A DNA stretch of 64,000 bases from Struthio camelus. Taxonomy: Eukaryota > Chordata > Aves > Struthioniformes > Struthionidae. Every line of letters starts with the position of its first letter. Position 1 is the first letter of the stretch. The stretch spans positions 7,494,001 through 7,558,000 of the forward strand of contig NC_090967.1 in the NCBI RefSeq assembly GCF_040807025.1. Direction: 5' to 3'. Under the pieces are notes generated by a model that saw nothing but the letters and a program-made list of their open reading frames with translations, was not told the origin of the DNA and did no database searches. Positions 25,901 through 36,400 of this stretch are shown here, piece by piece. The position numbers were made by a program, and so were the translations under genes.

Positions 25901-27543
25901 GCTGCTGCGAAGCGCGGCTGGTACGCCTGGGAGTGTGTCAGATTCACTGTGTAGTTTGGGGGGGTTTCCCCACCCCTGGTATCTTCCGTGGGGCTGAAGC
26001 TGTGTCTTGTGGACTGCTCTGCCACAAACCCGTTAATCCAGCTCCTCCTGTGCTCATCTGCCTTCCAAGGGGAGGCTGTCTGATGCAGGGTCAGGGGGGT
26101 TTCCTCCTGCTGAAATACCTTCTTGCGCTCGTCCAGTTCCTGCTGTGTCCCCCTGTCATACATCCCCAGCAGCCTTCCTTCCTTCTTCAGATCTTCTTCA
26201 CGCTTAGTTTCCTGCTCTATTTCCCTCTGGACATAAAAGGAAGTGCGGCCTTTGTCCTTCCCTTTCCTGGCTGGAAGGGGAGATACAGACACTGAGAGGA
26301 AAGGCTTGGTCTGGATTGCCACCAGCTCGCTGCTGGAGGTCAGCTTCTGGATCCCCCTCTCTTTCCAGAGGTTCTCCTCCCTCTCCATCGCCATGCGGAT
26401 TTCCCGCTCAATGGGTGTCTCGTTGCTGGCCTTCGTCTCTTTGTCTGAGCCACTGCTGCCAGCCCTCGATTCCACGAGGGTGTCGAAGATCTCGTTGGTC
26501 GTGCTTCCGTCGCTGATGTAGCCTGCACTGGCTTCAGTATACATTTCACCCAAGCCGGAGTCCAGGTCTTCTCTGGAAGACACTTTAGTCAAGCTGGATA
26601 TTTTCCCAGTGGGATATGATCTTTCAGTATCAGTCCTTCTGGGAGCATAAACGTCCTCCTTTGCAGGTGCCTTGTAGGACACGTTATAAACCTGATAAAC
26701 AGTCTTGTCTGTTCTGCTCTGGCTGGGTGCACCAAGACTGCTGTAACCCCTCGCAGCCTTCGTGGCAGTCTCAGGACTGTGCCACTCTTGCACAGAGATT
26801 TTTGTCATCGACTCTGGCTTTGGAGACATTGCTTGCTGCCTGGGGCTGAAAAGAGAGTCTGGGTTGGTCTTTTCCAGCATCAGGAACTGTTGCCGGGCAG
26901 CGGAGAAGTTGATCTGTTCCGTGTCTATATTTTCAGGGTCAACAGGTGTTGCTGCTCTCCCTGGGGAAGGCTTGTCAAAGCAAACAGCAAAGCTAGTGGT
27001 GAAGCTGCCTTTGTGCCTGCCTTCCCCCTGGCTGCCCGAGCCAGTGTTTATGGAGCTCAGCTCATCCATGGAGCTCCACTTCTCACCCACGGTGGAGCTC
27101 TTCCTCATCACCTGGCTCCGGATGATCTCCCTTCTCTCATCTTCAAGCTCTCTTGCTTTCTCAGGTGAGATATTTGGCGGACGGACCCTGCGCTGTTCCT
27201 CCTCATCCTCTTCATAGAGCTTTGATGGCTTCCTCTCTCCTCTGTACGCCCTGAGGTCGTACAGGCTTCCCGACCTTACCACCTCCAGCTTGGAGTCTCT
27301 GTCTGGGGAGGGGGTCCAGACATCTTTCCCATCATCTAGGAAATTTGAGGGCGACTTGGACCTGAATTTCCACTCGTAGCCATTTTCCACTTTCTGGCTG
27401 CTGTATCGAGAGGAACCAAACACATCATCATCACCATCAGCCCTCTGCTCTGCAGACAAGCTGGCTTGGTAGCCATCGTTGTAGTCCTGTTTGTGAGTTG
27501 CCTGAGGGAACTGGAAGACGATGTGTCTAGTGACTCTGTCCAT
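22903..27543 (-). CDS. MISP: mitotic interactor and substrate of PLK1 (MISP)
   Basis: Four coding exons on the minus strand: 27543-25434, 24231-24029, 23465-23427 and 22989-22903, all with GT-AG borders and matching phases, give 812 residues (human 679, from memory). MISP is an actin-bundling cortical protein that links astral microtubules to focal adhesions and orients the spindle. The start MDRVTRH matches human MDRVTRY. Conserved blocks in order: PSKLYEEDEEEQ, ERREIIRSQVMRKSSTV, TEQINFSAARQQFLMLE, ETPIEREIRMAMEREE, GRTSFYVQREIEQETKREED, SALIEEEIRSDLQREEEL. Exon 2 carries SYSVSGSPVF. Exon 3 is only 39 bases and encodes YAGIEPVDKINTE. Exon 4 encodes VVESTRVIRHKSAMAKCWEA and an acidic end. 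The last exon and the DLRA..KPSKL block also match AKAP2. The protein is charged, rich in Ser/Glu/Arg and largely unstructured apart from helical REEE segments. The upstream exon begins at acceptor TTCCTGTTTGCAG (27675). Confidence 0.93.
24232..25433 (-). other. MISP intron 1 (between coding exons 1 and 2)
   Basis: Bounded by TTCAG|GTAAGG and CCTCAG|GTGTC. I see no additional exon in it. An in-frame extension upstream of the acceptor exists but the alignment to human and phase both favour the CCTCAG border. Confidence 0.6.
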
Positions 27544-27675
27544 CTCCAGGGAAGAGTCAGTATTCAATTCTGTCAACCTCTTCTTGGACTCGGGGATGCT
27601 GGTCAGTTTTGAGGTTATACCCAGACTCCTGAGTCACCTGAAGACCTCCCGAGCAAAACCAGGATCTTGCCGGCC
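27544..27675 (-). other. MISP: MISP 5' untranslated part of exon
   Basis: From the acceptor TTCCTGTTTGCAG to the ATG. In the MISP frame it first reads GRQDPGFAREVFR and then meets a TGA; after the TGA the frame is open for 30 codons to the MISP Met. I treat it as 5' UTR. The DPGFAREVF stretch resembles DNDVAREIR in the N-terminal part of AKAP2 as I remember it. Confidence 0.55.
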
Positions 27676-28218
27676 CTGCAAACAGGAAGAGGAAAAAAAG
27701 CTGTTATGAGATGCACAAGGAGAAGTCAGAGGATGGTAGCTCCCAGTCCCAGCCCCACACTCCTGTCCTAGCCCTCAGCAGCACCTCTGGGACCTCCAGG
27801 AGATACCTGTGCTCACACACGTCAGCTTCCCACAGCAAGAGAAACCACTGGGGCAAAATAGAGATGTCTTAAAATTAACATGCTCGATTTACTCAGAAAC
27901 GCCAGTTCTTGGACAGAGGCAGTCAAATAGCACACGAGACGTCATCTCCTAAGGCAACTCAGCCCCAAAGCAAGCGTCCACCTGCTCAGCAGCATCCGCA
28001 GCCCTGGCCTCTGCCCTCTGCCCTCCAGCCGCCCTGAGCCTCGTCCCGGTCGCAGCCGGAGCCCCAGGGAGCTTTTGCCTGACTGAGCACAGCTGTCCTT
28101 GCACAGCCCGTGCATTTGCTGCGCACGTGGGATAGGGAGGGACCGCTGGCCGCAGACACGGCACCGGGAGGACGGGCTGGTGGCTGGAGGAGCTGGTGTC
28201 ATCGCAGTTTACTCCTAC

Positions 28219-28281
28219 CTGGAATTCCTGGAATTTGGTGCCGTTATGGGAAGGAGGCTCCAAGTAGCTGCGGTTATCGAA
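28219..28281 (-). other. possible upstream exon resembling AKAP2 N-terminal exon
   Basis: A 63-base, phase-0 open segment lies between an acceptor-like TGATCTCCACCAG and a good donor, TTCCAG|GTAGGA. It encodes FDNRSYLEPPSHNG and then TKFQEFQ. AKAP2 has, from memory, FYSPPHNG followed by a similar charged stretch. Joining it to the 27675 acceptor keeps frame for 13 codons and then hits TGA. It may be the first MISP exon (a TATAAG box lies just upstream on the minus strand, at 28317-28312), or an exon for PALM-MISP read-through. Confidence 0.35.
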
Positions 28282-28299
28282 CTGGTGGAGATCATAAAA

Positions 28300-31200
28300 C
28301 TGGTTTCATGGCTTATAAAAAGCAGAGGACTTTAACCCACGTAGCGTGCAAAGCAGGAGTCAACGCCTGCCGCTGACCTTGGCGATGCTGCCTGCTGGTA
28401 ACGGGGCTGCAGCTCGACAGCAGAAGTGGATGCCAGGGAAGGGAGGGGCAGCGCAGGTGGGTCCCGGCGGAGCAGCAGCTTTCCGCAGCCCTGCCAACGC
28501 CATTCCCGGCCTCCCTGCCACGCCGGGGAGACGCACGTAACCCCGGCGGAGAGCAGGGTGTGCCGCGGGCGAGCCGCCTGGCCTTCCCCGGTGTTTGCTG
28601 AGGCGTAGCCGCAATCCTGCTGCCACTTCCTCGGGCTGGGCCGGTGCAAGCCAGAACAGGTCAGGCTCGCAGGAGGGGGCAGGCAGCGCCGCGCACCCGG
28701 CCGACGCTCGGCCGCGCTTCCCCGGCAGCTGGCGGCCGCCTGCAAACTCGCTCCGACGCCGGGAGCGAGGCGCAGAAGAGCGTCGCGGCCGCCCGCGGGC
28801 GCTGCGCTCGCGGGAGCAGCCCAGGCTGACGTCCCCCCGAAGGAAGGCGCCCGCCCGCCCGCCCACAGCCCAGCTCGCCCCCACCGAAACGGCCCAGCGC
28901 ATCCCCCGGCCGGTGGGCCGCGCTCCGGGCATGCCTCTCTCCCCGCACCGACGCTGGTAACGGGCTCCGCCGGCGGGAAGGGCTATTTCAGCCTTTCCCG
29001 GGGAGCGGAGCACCTGGGCTGCGCAGCCCGACGCCGTCAGAGGCACCTGGGGCTCGGCTGGGGCCGCCCGGGCAGCGCCGGCCCCTTGCCCGGCTCGGAC
29101 GCTGCCACGTGCAGCGACCTTGCGCAGTTCAGCCTGAGCTGGGCTCTGCTGGGACCCGCCGTCCCCGACTGCTCCCTGCCCGGCTGGATTCCCGTAACCA
29201 CTTAAGTTTTCCTATGGGCGATTTATTATTGCTCCTTTACAGCCCCCGGTGAGCCTGAAAATGAAACTTGCTGCCTGCCCACAGTTCATCTTCTCTGCAG
29301 GGGTCAGAAGTCCTTGCTGGGAGCGATCGCCTAACTGGGCCGTGCTGGCTGGTGGCAGCAGACGGGACACGGGGACACGGCCACAAACAGGGCTGTTATC
29401 AGGGCTGCGTCGGAGGCTCCCAGCCGGCAGCGCGCGCCGGGGACGGGGCACCTCCCGAGCGCCGCGGCAGCCACAGCCCTCGCGAAGCGGCCTCCAAAAG
29501 CACCCGACGGCTCCCGCCGGGCCCCGGCGCTGCGGGCGCGCGGAGCCGGAGCTGGGATCGTCCCCCTGGCGCCGCAGATGGGCCCAGAGCCGCAGCCGCG
29601 CAGCCCCCACTGGGCTGCTTTTAGGGTGTTTCCCAGGGTCCCCCCAACCCTGGGGATTCCCGTAACGGGCATAGGGTGTCACTGTTGCTCCAAACCGCGC
29701 TGCTGCAGGAGCCCATCCTGCGCAGCGCCAGCGTCCATCCAGGCAGCGCGGGCGCAGAAGCAGGGCTTGGCCGGCGGCGAGGGCCGAAGCGGGGCGCGTG
29801 CACACGCTCCCATGCAAACCGCCACGGGCGCGCTCTCGAGGCGCCGCCGCCGTGCAAACGTGCGCAAGCAGGCCGGCGCGCTGAAAAGCATCCCCGAGCG
29901 CCTGCCCACCGCAGACAGGCACCAGCGCGCGCCGCCGGCACCCGGCTGGCTGCGGACGGGCCCCGCGCGGGCATCGCTCTCTGCAGCGCCGGGAGCCGAC
30001 GGCCGCCCCGAGCGCCCCGGCACACGCAGCCCTTGCTCCTGCCCCCAACGCAGCGCACTTACGGTGGAAGGGAGCCACAGGCGCGGGGTCCCCGTCCCCG
30101 GGGAGGCCGCCGCCGGACCCGGCCGGGCTGCGTCTGCGAGGGAGTGGTTTGGCCGGGGCGGTGGTGGGGCGCGGAGGCTGCCGGAGGGACGGCCCCGGGG
30201 CTGCGGGGCCCTGATAAGCTCCGTCCTGCACCCGTGGAGGAATTCCAAGAATTCAGCTGGGCTCATCGCTGCCCTCGTGGTTAATGACCCACTTCCCCAG
30301 CCCCCCCGCCCGTGCCGCCCAGCGTCGCCCTCACTGCGGCCGGTTCCCGCGCCCAGCCGGAGCCGCTGCACCGCCGGCAGGGCTCGCTGCCACCAGGGCA
30401 CCTGCGGCGCTCCGCGGCGCTCCGCGGCGCTCTGCGGCTCGGCCTCGCACCGGCTGCGGGAGGGCTGCCCTTGGCCCGCAGCTGGGGGCGCGCACTGACG
30501 TGCCAATGCACCGATGCACCAACACACCAGCGCACCAACACACCAGCGCACCAACGCAGCAGTGCACCGATGCACCGACACACCAGTGCACCAATGCACC
30601 GACACACCAGTGCACCGATGCACCAGTGCACCGATGCACCGACACACCAGTGCACCGATGCACCAGTGCACCAGTGCACCGACAGACCAGTGCACCGGTG
30701 CACCGACACACCAGTGCACCGACAGACCAGTGCACCAGTGCACCGACAGACCAGTGCACCGATGCACCGACACACCAGTGCGCCGATGCGCCGATGCACC
30801 AACACACCTTCCCCCAGGCACACTCAGCCTTTTCACGGACAGGGCTGTGGCGATGAAGCTGACGCCCCGCGGAGCAGAGCCGGGGTGCCTGGGCTCTTCC
30901 CCGACCCGGTGCCTCGGGGCAGCCGTCCCCCCAGCTCGGCGCCACGGTTCTCCCCGCGGAGCGGCACAGACTCAGGCTCCTCTGCCCCTGGGAAGAGCTT
31001 GCGACGCCGGTGGGCAAAGCCGGGCTTGCCGCCGGCGTCCTGGCAGCTCCGCGAGAGGAGAGCGCGGCCCAAGCAAACGTGCCGGGCGCAGCCGCTCGGG
31101 GAGCTGCCGCGCTCCTGTTTACCCCGCGGGGCCTCTCCCGGCCCGGCTGGCCCCCGCGCCAGCTGCGCCATCGCCCCGTGTTTGCACACGCCGGGCTGGG

Positions 31201-31710
31201 CCGGGTGCCCCTGCCGGCGTCGTGGCAGCGCTCGGCCCCCGCGGCCCCCGCCAGCCCCGGCAGCTCGGGGCAGAGGCAGCGCCGTGGCCGGTGCCAGCGC
31301 TGCCGGCGGCTCTGCAGCAGCCGGCCCCGGGCGCCGCTCGCAGCGGGCTGCTGCAGTGCCCGCGCCGGCCTCGACGCTCTGCCCACCCGCCCCGCAGCCT
31401 CTCCCGGGGCCGCCGGAGTGCCTCGCCTTCGCCGCCAGCCCGGGAATCCCGCTTACCCCGGCGGCCCCGCTCTCCGGGTCGCTCTCCGGCACCGCTGCCC
31501 CCGGGCACGGCGGCGTGGGCGCAGCTCCGCGCTGCCCTGCGTTTCCGGGCGGCAGCGCCGCGTCTCTTTTACCGGGGCCCGAGGCAAAGTCCACCGCGGA
31601 CGGAGGTGGCGCGAGGGCAGCACCCCACCCCGCGGCGGGCGCGCGGTCCTCCCCGGCCCCTTCCCCGGCCCAAAGCGGAGGCGGAGGCGCCAGGCTGGTT
31701 CTTCACACAG
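28300..31710. other. CpG-rich intergenic interval between MISP and PALM
   Basis: The interval is very GC- and CpG-rich, particularly about 28400-29100 and 29400-31650, and its long open frames on both strands come from the base composition. It probably contains the MISP promoter (near 28.3 kb) and contains the octamer array at 30509-30804. I found no coding exon. Confidence 0.5.
30509..30804. repeat. octamer tandem array, about 37 units
   Basis: The sequence divides exactly into 8-base units of form CACC-R-NNN (CACCGATG, CACCGACA, CACCAGTG, CACCAACA, CACCAGCG), with a few GACCAGTG, CAGCAGTG and CGCCGATG variants. Triplets such as CACCGATG-CACCGACA-CACCAGTG recur as a 24-base higher-order unit. 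No stop arises in any frame on either strand, which explains the long overlapping open frames here. Confidence 0.95.
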
Positions 31711-31716
31711 TTTATT
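31711..31716 (-). terminator. poly(A) signal candidate of PALM
   Basis: Minus-strand AATAAA in the context GAGCAAATAAACTGTGTG, with GT-rich sequence directly after it. It lies 1.7 kb past the PALM stop, implying a long 3' UTR that includes the 32-kb minisatellite. Confidence 0.45.
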
Positions 31717-33406
31717 TGCTCGGTTCGGGTGTCTTACAAACACCGGGGCGGGCGGGGAGGCGCGGGGGCGTCGGACGGCTTCGCCACAAACCAAAAGCAC
31801 GGGAGCGCGGGAAGTGCACTTGGGCTGAGCCAGGCTTGGGACAGCCCGGTGCTGCTCCGGCCGGGCCCGCGGCCGGCTCCGGCGCCGACGGAGCGGCTGG
31901 GCTCTGCGGCAGCCAGGGGGCCGGGGGTGCCGCAGGGAGGGATCGGGGACCCGGTCCGGGATGAGGTGGGATCCTGGGATCGAGGGCCCTGGGGGGGGGA
32001 CCCTGGTCTGGGATGAGGAGGGATCATGGGATCCAGGATGTGGAGGGACCCTGGTCCGGGATGAGGTGGGATTGCAGGATCCAGGTCCCTTGGGGGACCC
32101 TGGTCTGGGCTGAGATGGGATTGCAGGATCTGGGACCCAGGGGGCCTTGGGCTGGGATGAGGAGGAATTATGGGATCTGGGGAGGACCCTGCTCTGGGAT
32201 GAGGTGGGATTATGGGATCTGGGGAGGACCCTGCTCTGGGATGAGGGGGGATTATGGGATCCAAGACTTGGGGGGACCCTGGTCTGGGATGAGGTGGGAT
32301 CATGGGATCCAGGTCCCTTGGGGGACCCTGGTCTGGGCTGAGATGGGATTGCAGGATCCGGGACTCAGGGGGCCTTGGGCTGGGATGAGGAGGGATCATG
32401 GGATCTGGGGGAGAACCCTGGACTGGACTGAGGTGGGATCATGGGATCCAGGACGTGGGGGGACCCTGGTCTGGGATGAGGTGGGATTGCAGGATCCAGG
32501 TCCCTTTGGGGACCCTGGTCTGGGATGAGGAGGGACCACAGGATCCGGGGCCGAGGCCGGGCTGGCGTGGGCAGTGCGAGATCTGCTGGCCCCCCAGGCC
32601 GGCCGGCCGGGGCGATGCTCCCGCACCCTCCCTGGTCCCCGAGGGGGTGGCAGGAGGCGACGTGTCCCCGCAGCAGCCCAGCGACCGCCCCGCTCCCGGC
32701 AGACACGTGCGCGAGCCCAGCCACAGCCTTGGTGCTAACTGGGGGTAACTGGTGGCAACTGGTGGCAATGGGGGGGGGGGGTCACTGCTCACACGAAGGA
32801 CGGGGAGGTGGGGGAGGCGCCACGTCTCGCTGCTCTGCCGCCCCGGGCGCGAGGTCCCCGAGGGAGGACGACGGTCGGAGCCCGGCGCGGACCAGCCCTC
32901 GGCCCCGCCGCCAGAGGGCGAGGGGGGGACGCGGAGCAGGGAGATGCTCTGCCCGCGGCCTCGGCGGGGACGAGACGCGGCTGCTGGTGCTGAGACCCCC
33001 GCGGAGGGGCCGGGCGCGATGCCGACACGGGAGCCTCCGTCCCGCCGGCCCCCCAAACGCTGCCGAGGGGCGGCGGGTCGAGCCCGGCTCCCGGGGCGGC
33101 GACACGCGGGGCCAAGGGGTCTCGCGAAGGCAGCAGGCAGCGCCGGCGGGCGGGCGGGCGAGCGGTGCCGCGGCGGGATGCTGCGTTGCGCACGCTGTAC
33201 AAACACCGTGTTGGATTTCCCTAGTTCTTAAGAAAACAAAAAAAACCAAAAAAAAAAACCAAAAAAAAAAATGGGAGTTGTGTCTGGTCAGTAAGGAAAC
33301 CCTGTGTCCGGGGGGCCGCAGAGCGGGCGAGCGGGGAGGGCCGGTGGGAGAGGGCTGGCGGGGAAGGGCAGCCTGGGCGCGGGGTCGCTGGCGGCCCGGC
33401 GGGACC
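31717..33406 (-). other. PALM: probable PALM 3' UTR
   Basis: The interval between the PALM stop and the AATAAA at 31711-31716 has no other gene. It includes the 31955-32549 minisatellite and, at 33229-33272, an A-rich plus-strand block that would be U-rich in the transcript. Confidence 0.4.
31955..32549. repeat. G-rich minisatellite, units of roughly 45-55 bases
   Basis: About twelve units built on GACCCTGGTCTGGGATGAGG, GGGATYATGGGATCC and GGTCCCTTGGGG. A block containing TGGTCTGGGCTGAGATGGGA recurs at 32100 and 32332, about 232 bases apart, so there is a higher-order period of several units. It probably lies in the PALM 3' UTR. Confidence 0.9.
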
Positions 33407-36400
33407 TCACATCACCGTGCAGCATTTGCAGCGCTGCTTCTTCACGTCCATGTCCTGCTCGGCCTCCGTGGGGTCCGTGTCGCGGGCGCCCGGCTGCGGG
33501 CCCTCCTCCTGGGGCGGCGGGGCGGCCGCGGGCTCCAGCGCCGTGCCGTTGGGCGGCGTGTGCTCCTTGCGCGCCGCCTCCGGCTTGCTCTCGGCGTCCT
33601 CGATCACCACCAGCTCGGCTTTGATGGTGCCCTCCAGCCCCAGCACCTTCTTGGTCTCGTTCTCGTCCTCCACGTTCTGGTAGCCCATGAAGATCATGGT
33701 GACGGGCTGCTCGGTGCCCTGGCCCGGCGGCAGCGCCGACGAGTCCTCCCGCGGCGTGGCCTGCAGCCCCGTGATCTCCCGCCGCGGCGTCGGCTGCCGG
33801 CTGGACGGGGCGCTGCCGGGCGCCCCCCGCTTGCCCTCCTCGCCCTTGGCCTGCCGCTCGGAGACGTCGCTCAGGGTCACCTCGTCGGCCTTGTGGATGA
33901 GCTCGTCGACCTCGGAGGAGCTCAGCGGCTGGGCGCCGTCGGCCAGGGCGCCGTCCTCGGCGCTCAGCGCGTGCACCACTGCGGGGACAAGACGGAGCAG
34001 GTGAGGGGCGGCCGCGGCGCCGGGCACGGCACGGCGAGGGGACCCGGCACGCCGAGCCGAGCCGGCACGCCGGAGCCTCGCGCAAGGGCTGGGCACAGCC
34101 CGGGACCTGCAGGATCCGACCTGGAGCAGCTCCCGCACCCGGCCCCGTCCCAGCCCGCTCGCCCCGCGCCGGGAGCCGGCGCCTCGTCCCCCCGCTCCAG
34201 CATCCCCCCACGTCCCCCTCCGCCGGCGCCGGAGACTCGAGCCGAAGGACGACGACGCTCCCGGCCCTGGGCACCGGGCCAGCCGGGCGCGCGCCCGGGC
34301 CGCCGCGAGCCTCCGCGCCGGGGCAGAGCCGCCGCCGCCAGCCCCGAGCGCCCCGGCCGGTCCCGGCGCTGCGGAGGGAAGGCGGCTCAGCAGCTCTTGC
34401 AGCCCTGGGAGGCGGAGAGGGGCCGGCGCCAGGGCCCCCCGCGCCGGCGAGCGCTGCGGCCAGCGCATCGTGTTTTCCGCTTGGCCGGCAGCATCGCGTG
34501 ATGATCGGTGGAACAGCCGCGAAAACCAGTCAATCGGCCGATAAACAACAAGGGGGCTCCGCGAGGGCGGCCGCCCCGCGCTGCTCCTCGCCACGCTCGG
34601 CGGTCCTGCTGTGCTGAGCCGGGCGCCGTCGCCCCGACCGGCCGGTCCCGGCCCCTTCCCCAGGGCGGAGGGTGGCAAGTCGCGCCGTGCGGATGCCAGC
34701 GCCCCTTTCCCATCCGCGGGACGCGCTCCCGGGTCGTCGGCCAGGGCGGATCCTCTCATCCTCCGGGCGCCAGCGGCGCAGGGACGCGACGTGCGAGCCG
34801 GCGCTAGGCGGGCCGTCGGGACCCGTCCGCGCCGGGCTGGATCCCACGCCGCTCGCGCCGGCCGGCAGCCGCCCCGGTCCTTGCCAGCCCCGTCGGGATG
34901 CTCGGCCGGGCGGCGCGTCGCTCCGGCCGCCTGCAAGGGGCGCGGATGGCGCCGTACCTTTCAGCTCATCCTCGTACACCTTGACCCCCTGCAGACAGTG
35001 GTTCTGGGGGAGAAGGGTGGTGCTGGATAGGACCTTGGTCTCCCCAGTTACTCTGTCCTTCTCCACCGTGATCTCCACGGAGTACATGGCTGGGACACAA
35101 AGAGGACAGCGAGGGTTAGCGGCGGCCCCGGCCCCTCCCCAGCCTGTGCTCGGCAGCCAGCAGCGGTGCGGTGCGGTGCGGCGCGGTGCGGCGGCAGCGG
35201 TGCTCAGCGGCGGTAGCGAGGCAGCAGGCTGCAGCGAGGAGCGAGCGGCGGCGGCGGCGGCGCGACATCCCAGCGCATCCCTCCGAGGGGACCCCGCTAC
35301 CCGCGGGGCCGGCGCCGTCCGGGCACGGCCAGGCAGCAGCTCGCCTGCCGGCGCTGCGGGGCTCCCGCGGGCTGAGCCCCGGCCAGGCCCCGCCATACGC
35401 CTCGGCAGGCGCCTGCCACGTCCGTCTGTCCGGCCGGCGAGCGGTGCCAGCCGCAGGGCCCTGGGCTCGGAGCCAGGCTCACGGCGGCGGAGGCGGCCGG
35501 CGGGATGCAGTCTGCCACCGAAGGATGCTCAGGCGGCCGGGCGCCTCCCCCTCCTTGGGTCCGGCGACCCTCAGCGCCTCTCCGCCGGCTCCCAGCCCGC
35601 TCTGCCGGCGACACTCGGCCTGCGGCTCCGCGGACCCCGAGCCAGGCTCTGTCCGGACGCGGCCCCGCGCTCCCAGCGCCCCTGCGAGCACCCACGCTCC
35701 GCCGTGCCGGGAGCGAGCGCGCTTCTCCCTCGCGCCGAGCAGGGGGCAAAGAATGAAACCGGAGCGGAAACACCAAACGGGAGCAGAGAGGGATGGAGGG
35801 GACGCGAAGAGCAGACCAGGGGCTGGAGGCGGAGGCGGAAACGAAGCCTTTGATGGTGAACGAGCAGCAGTTTGCGCCCTGGGCCCGGAAACGCGTTGAC
35901 CCGCGCGGCGCGCTCGGGGCAGGGCCGGCGGCAGGACGTGCGCGGAGGCAGAGCCGCACGGCGCCGCGGGACGGCGGAGGCAGCGGCCCCGGCCGGAGCC
36001 CGGCTCCTGCCCCAGGGCAGCGGGCACCTACCTGCCTTCATCATGTCAGCGCCTTCCGCCGCCTTCACGGGGCTGCTGGAGACCTTCTTCTCGGCTGGGG
36101 ACGGAGAGGAGAGGCCCGTCGGCGCGGGGCACGGCTCCCCGGCGAGCTCCCACGGCAGAGAGACGCCGGGCTGGCGCAGGCGGCCAGGGCCCCGGCTGCA
36201 CCCCGGCTCGGGATGGGACGGGTGCCGGGCGCCCTGCCCCAGCGCGGCGACGCCAGGCATCACCTACCCTTGACGGTGCCCAGGGGACTCTGCAAAACAG
36301 AAGAGGGAGGTTAGGAGCCGCGCGGGAGCCACCGAGCACCCAGCACCCTGCCGCCGTGCCGCAACCTCGGTGCCGCCGGGCTGCGCGTCCCGGGGCAGGA

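Noticed and set aside
27544-27675. Longer MISP N-terminus by reading through the TGA ahead of MDRVTRH
   Set aside because: The human protein starts at MDRVTR, and nothing here suggests stop-codon read-through.
30312-32016. Open frames of 500-550 codons on the plus strand over the octamer array
   Set aside because: The frames overlap each other, exist on both strands, and consist of period-8 peptides plus composition-driven Pro/Arg/Ala sequence; no family motif or splice signal supports them.
32525-34501. 658-codon plus-strand frame
   Set aside because: It lies antisense to PALM coding exon 9 and to introns. The PALM exon on the minus strand has the conserved paralemmin sequence; this frame is a shadow of high GC.
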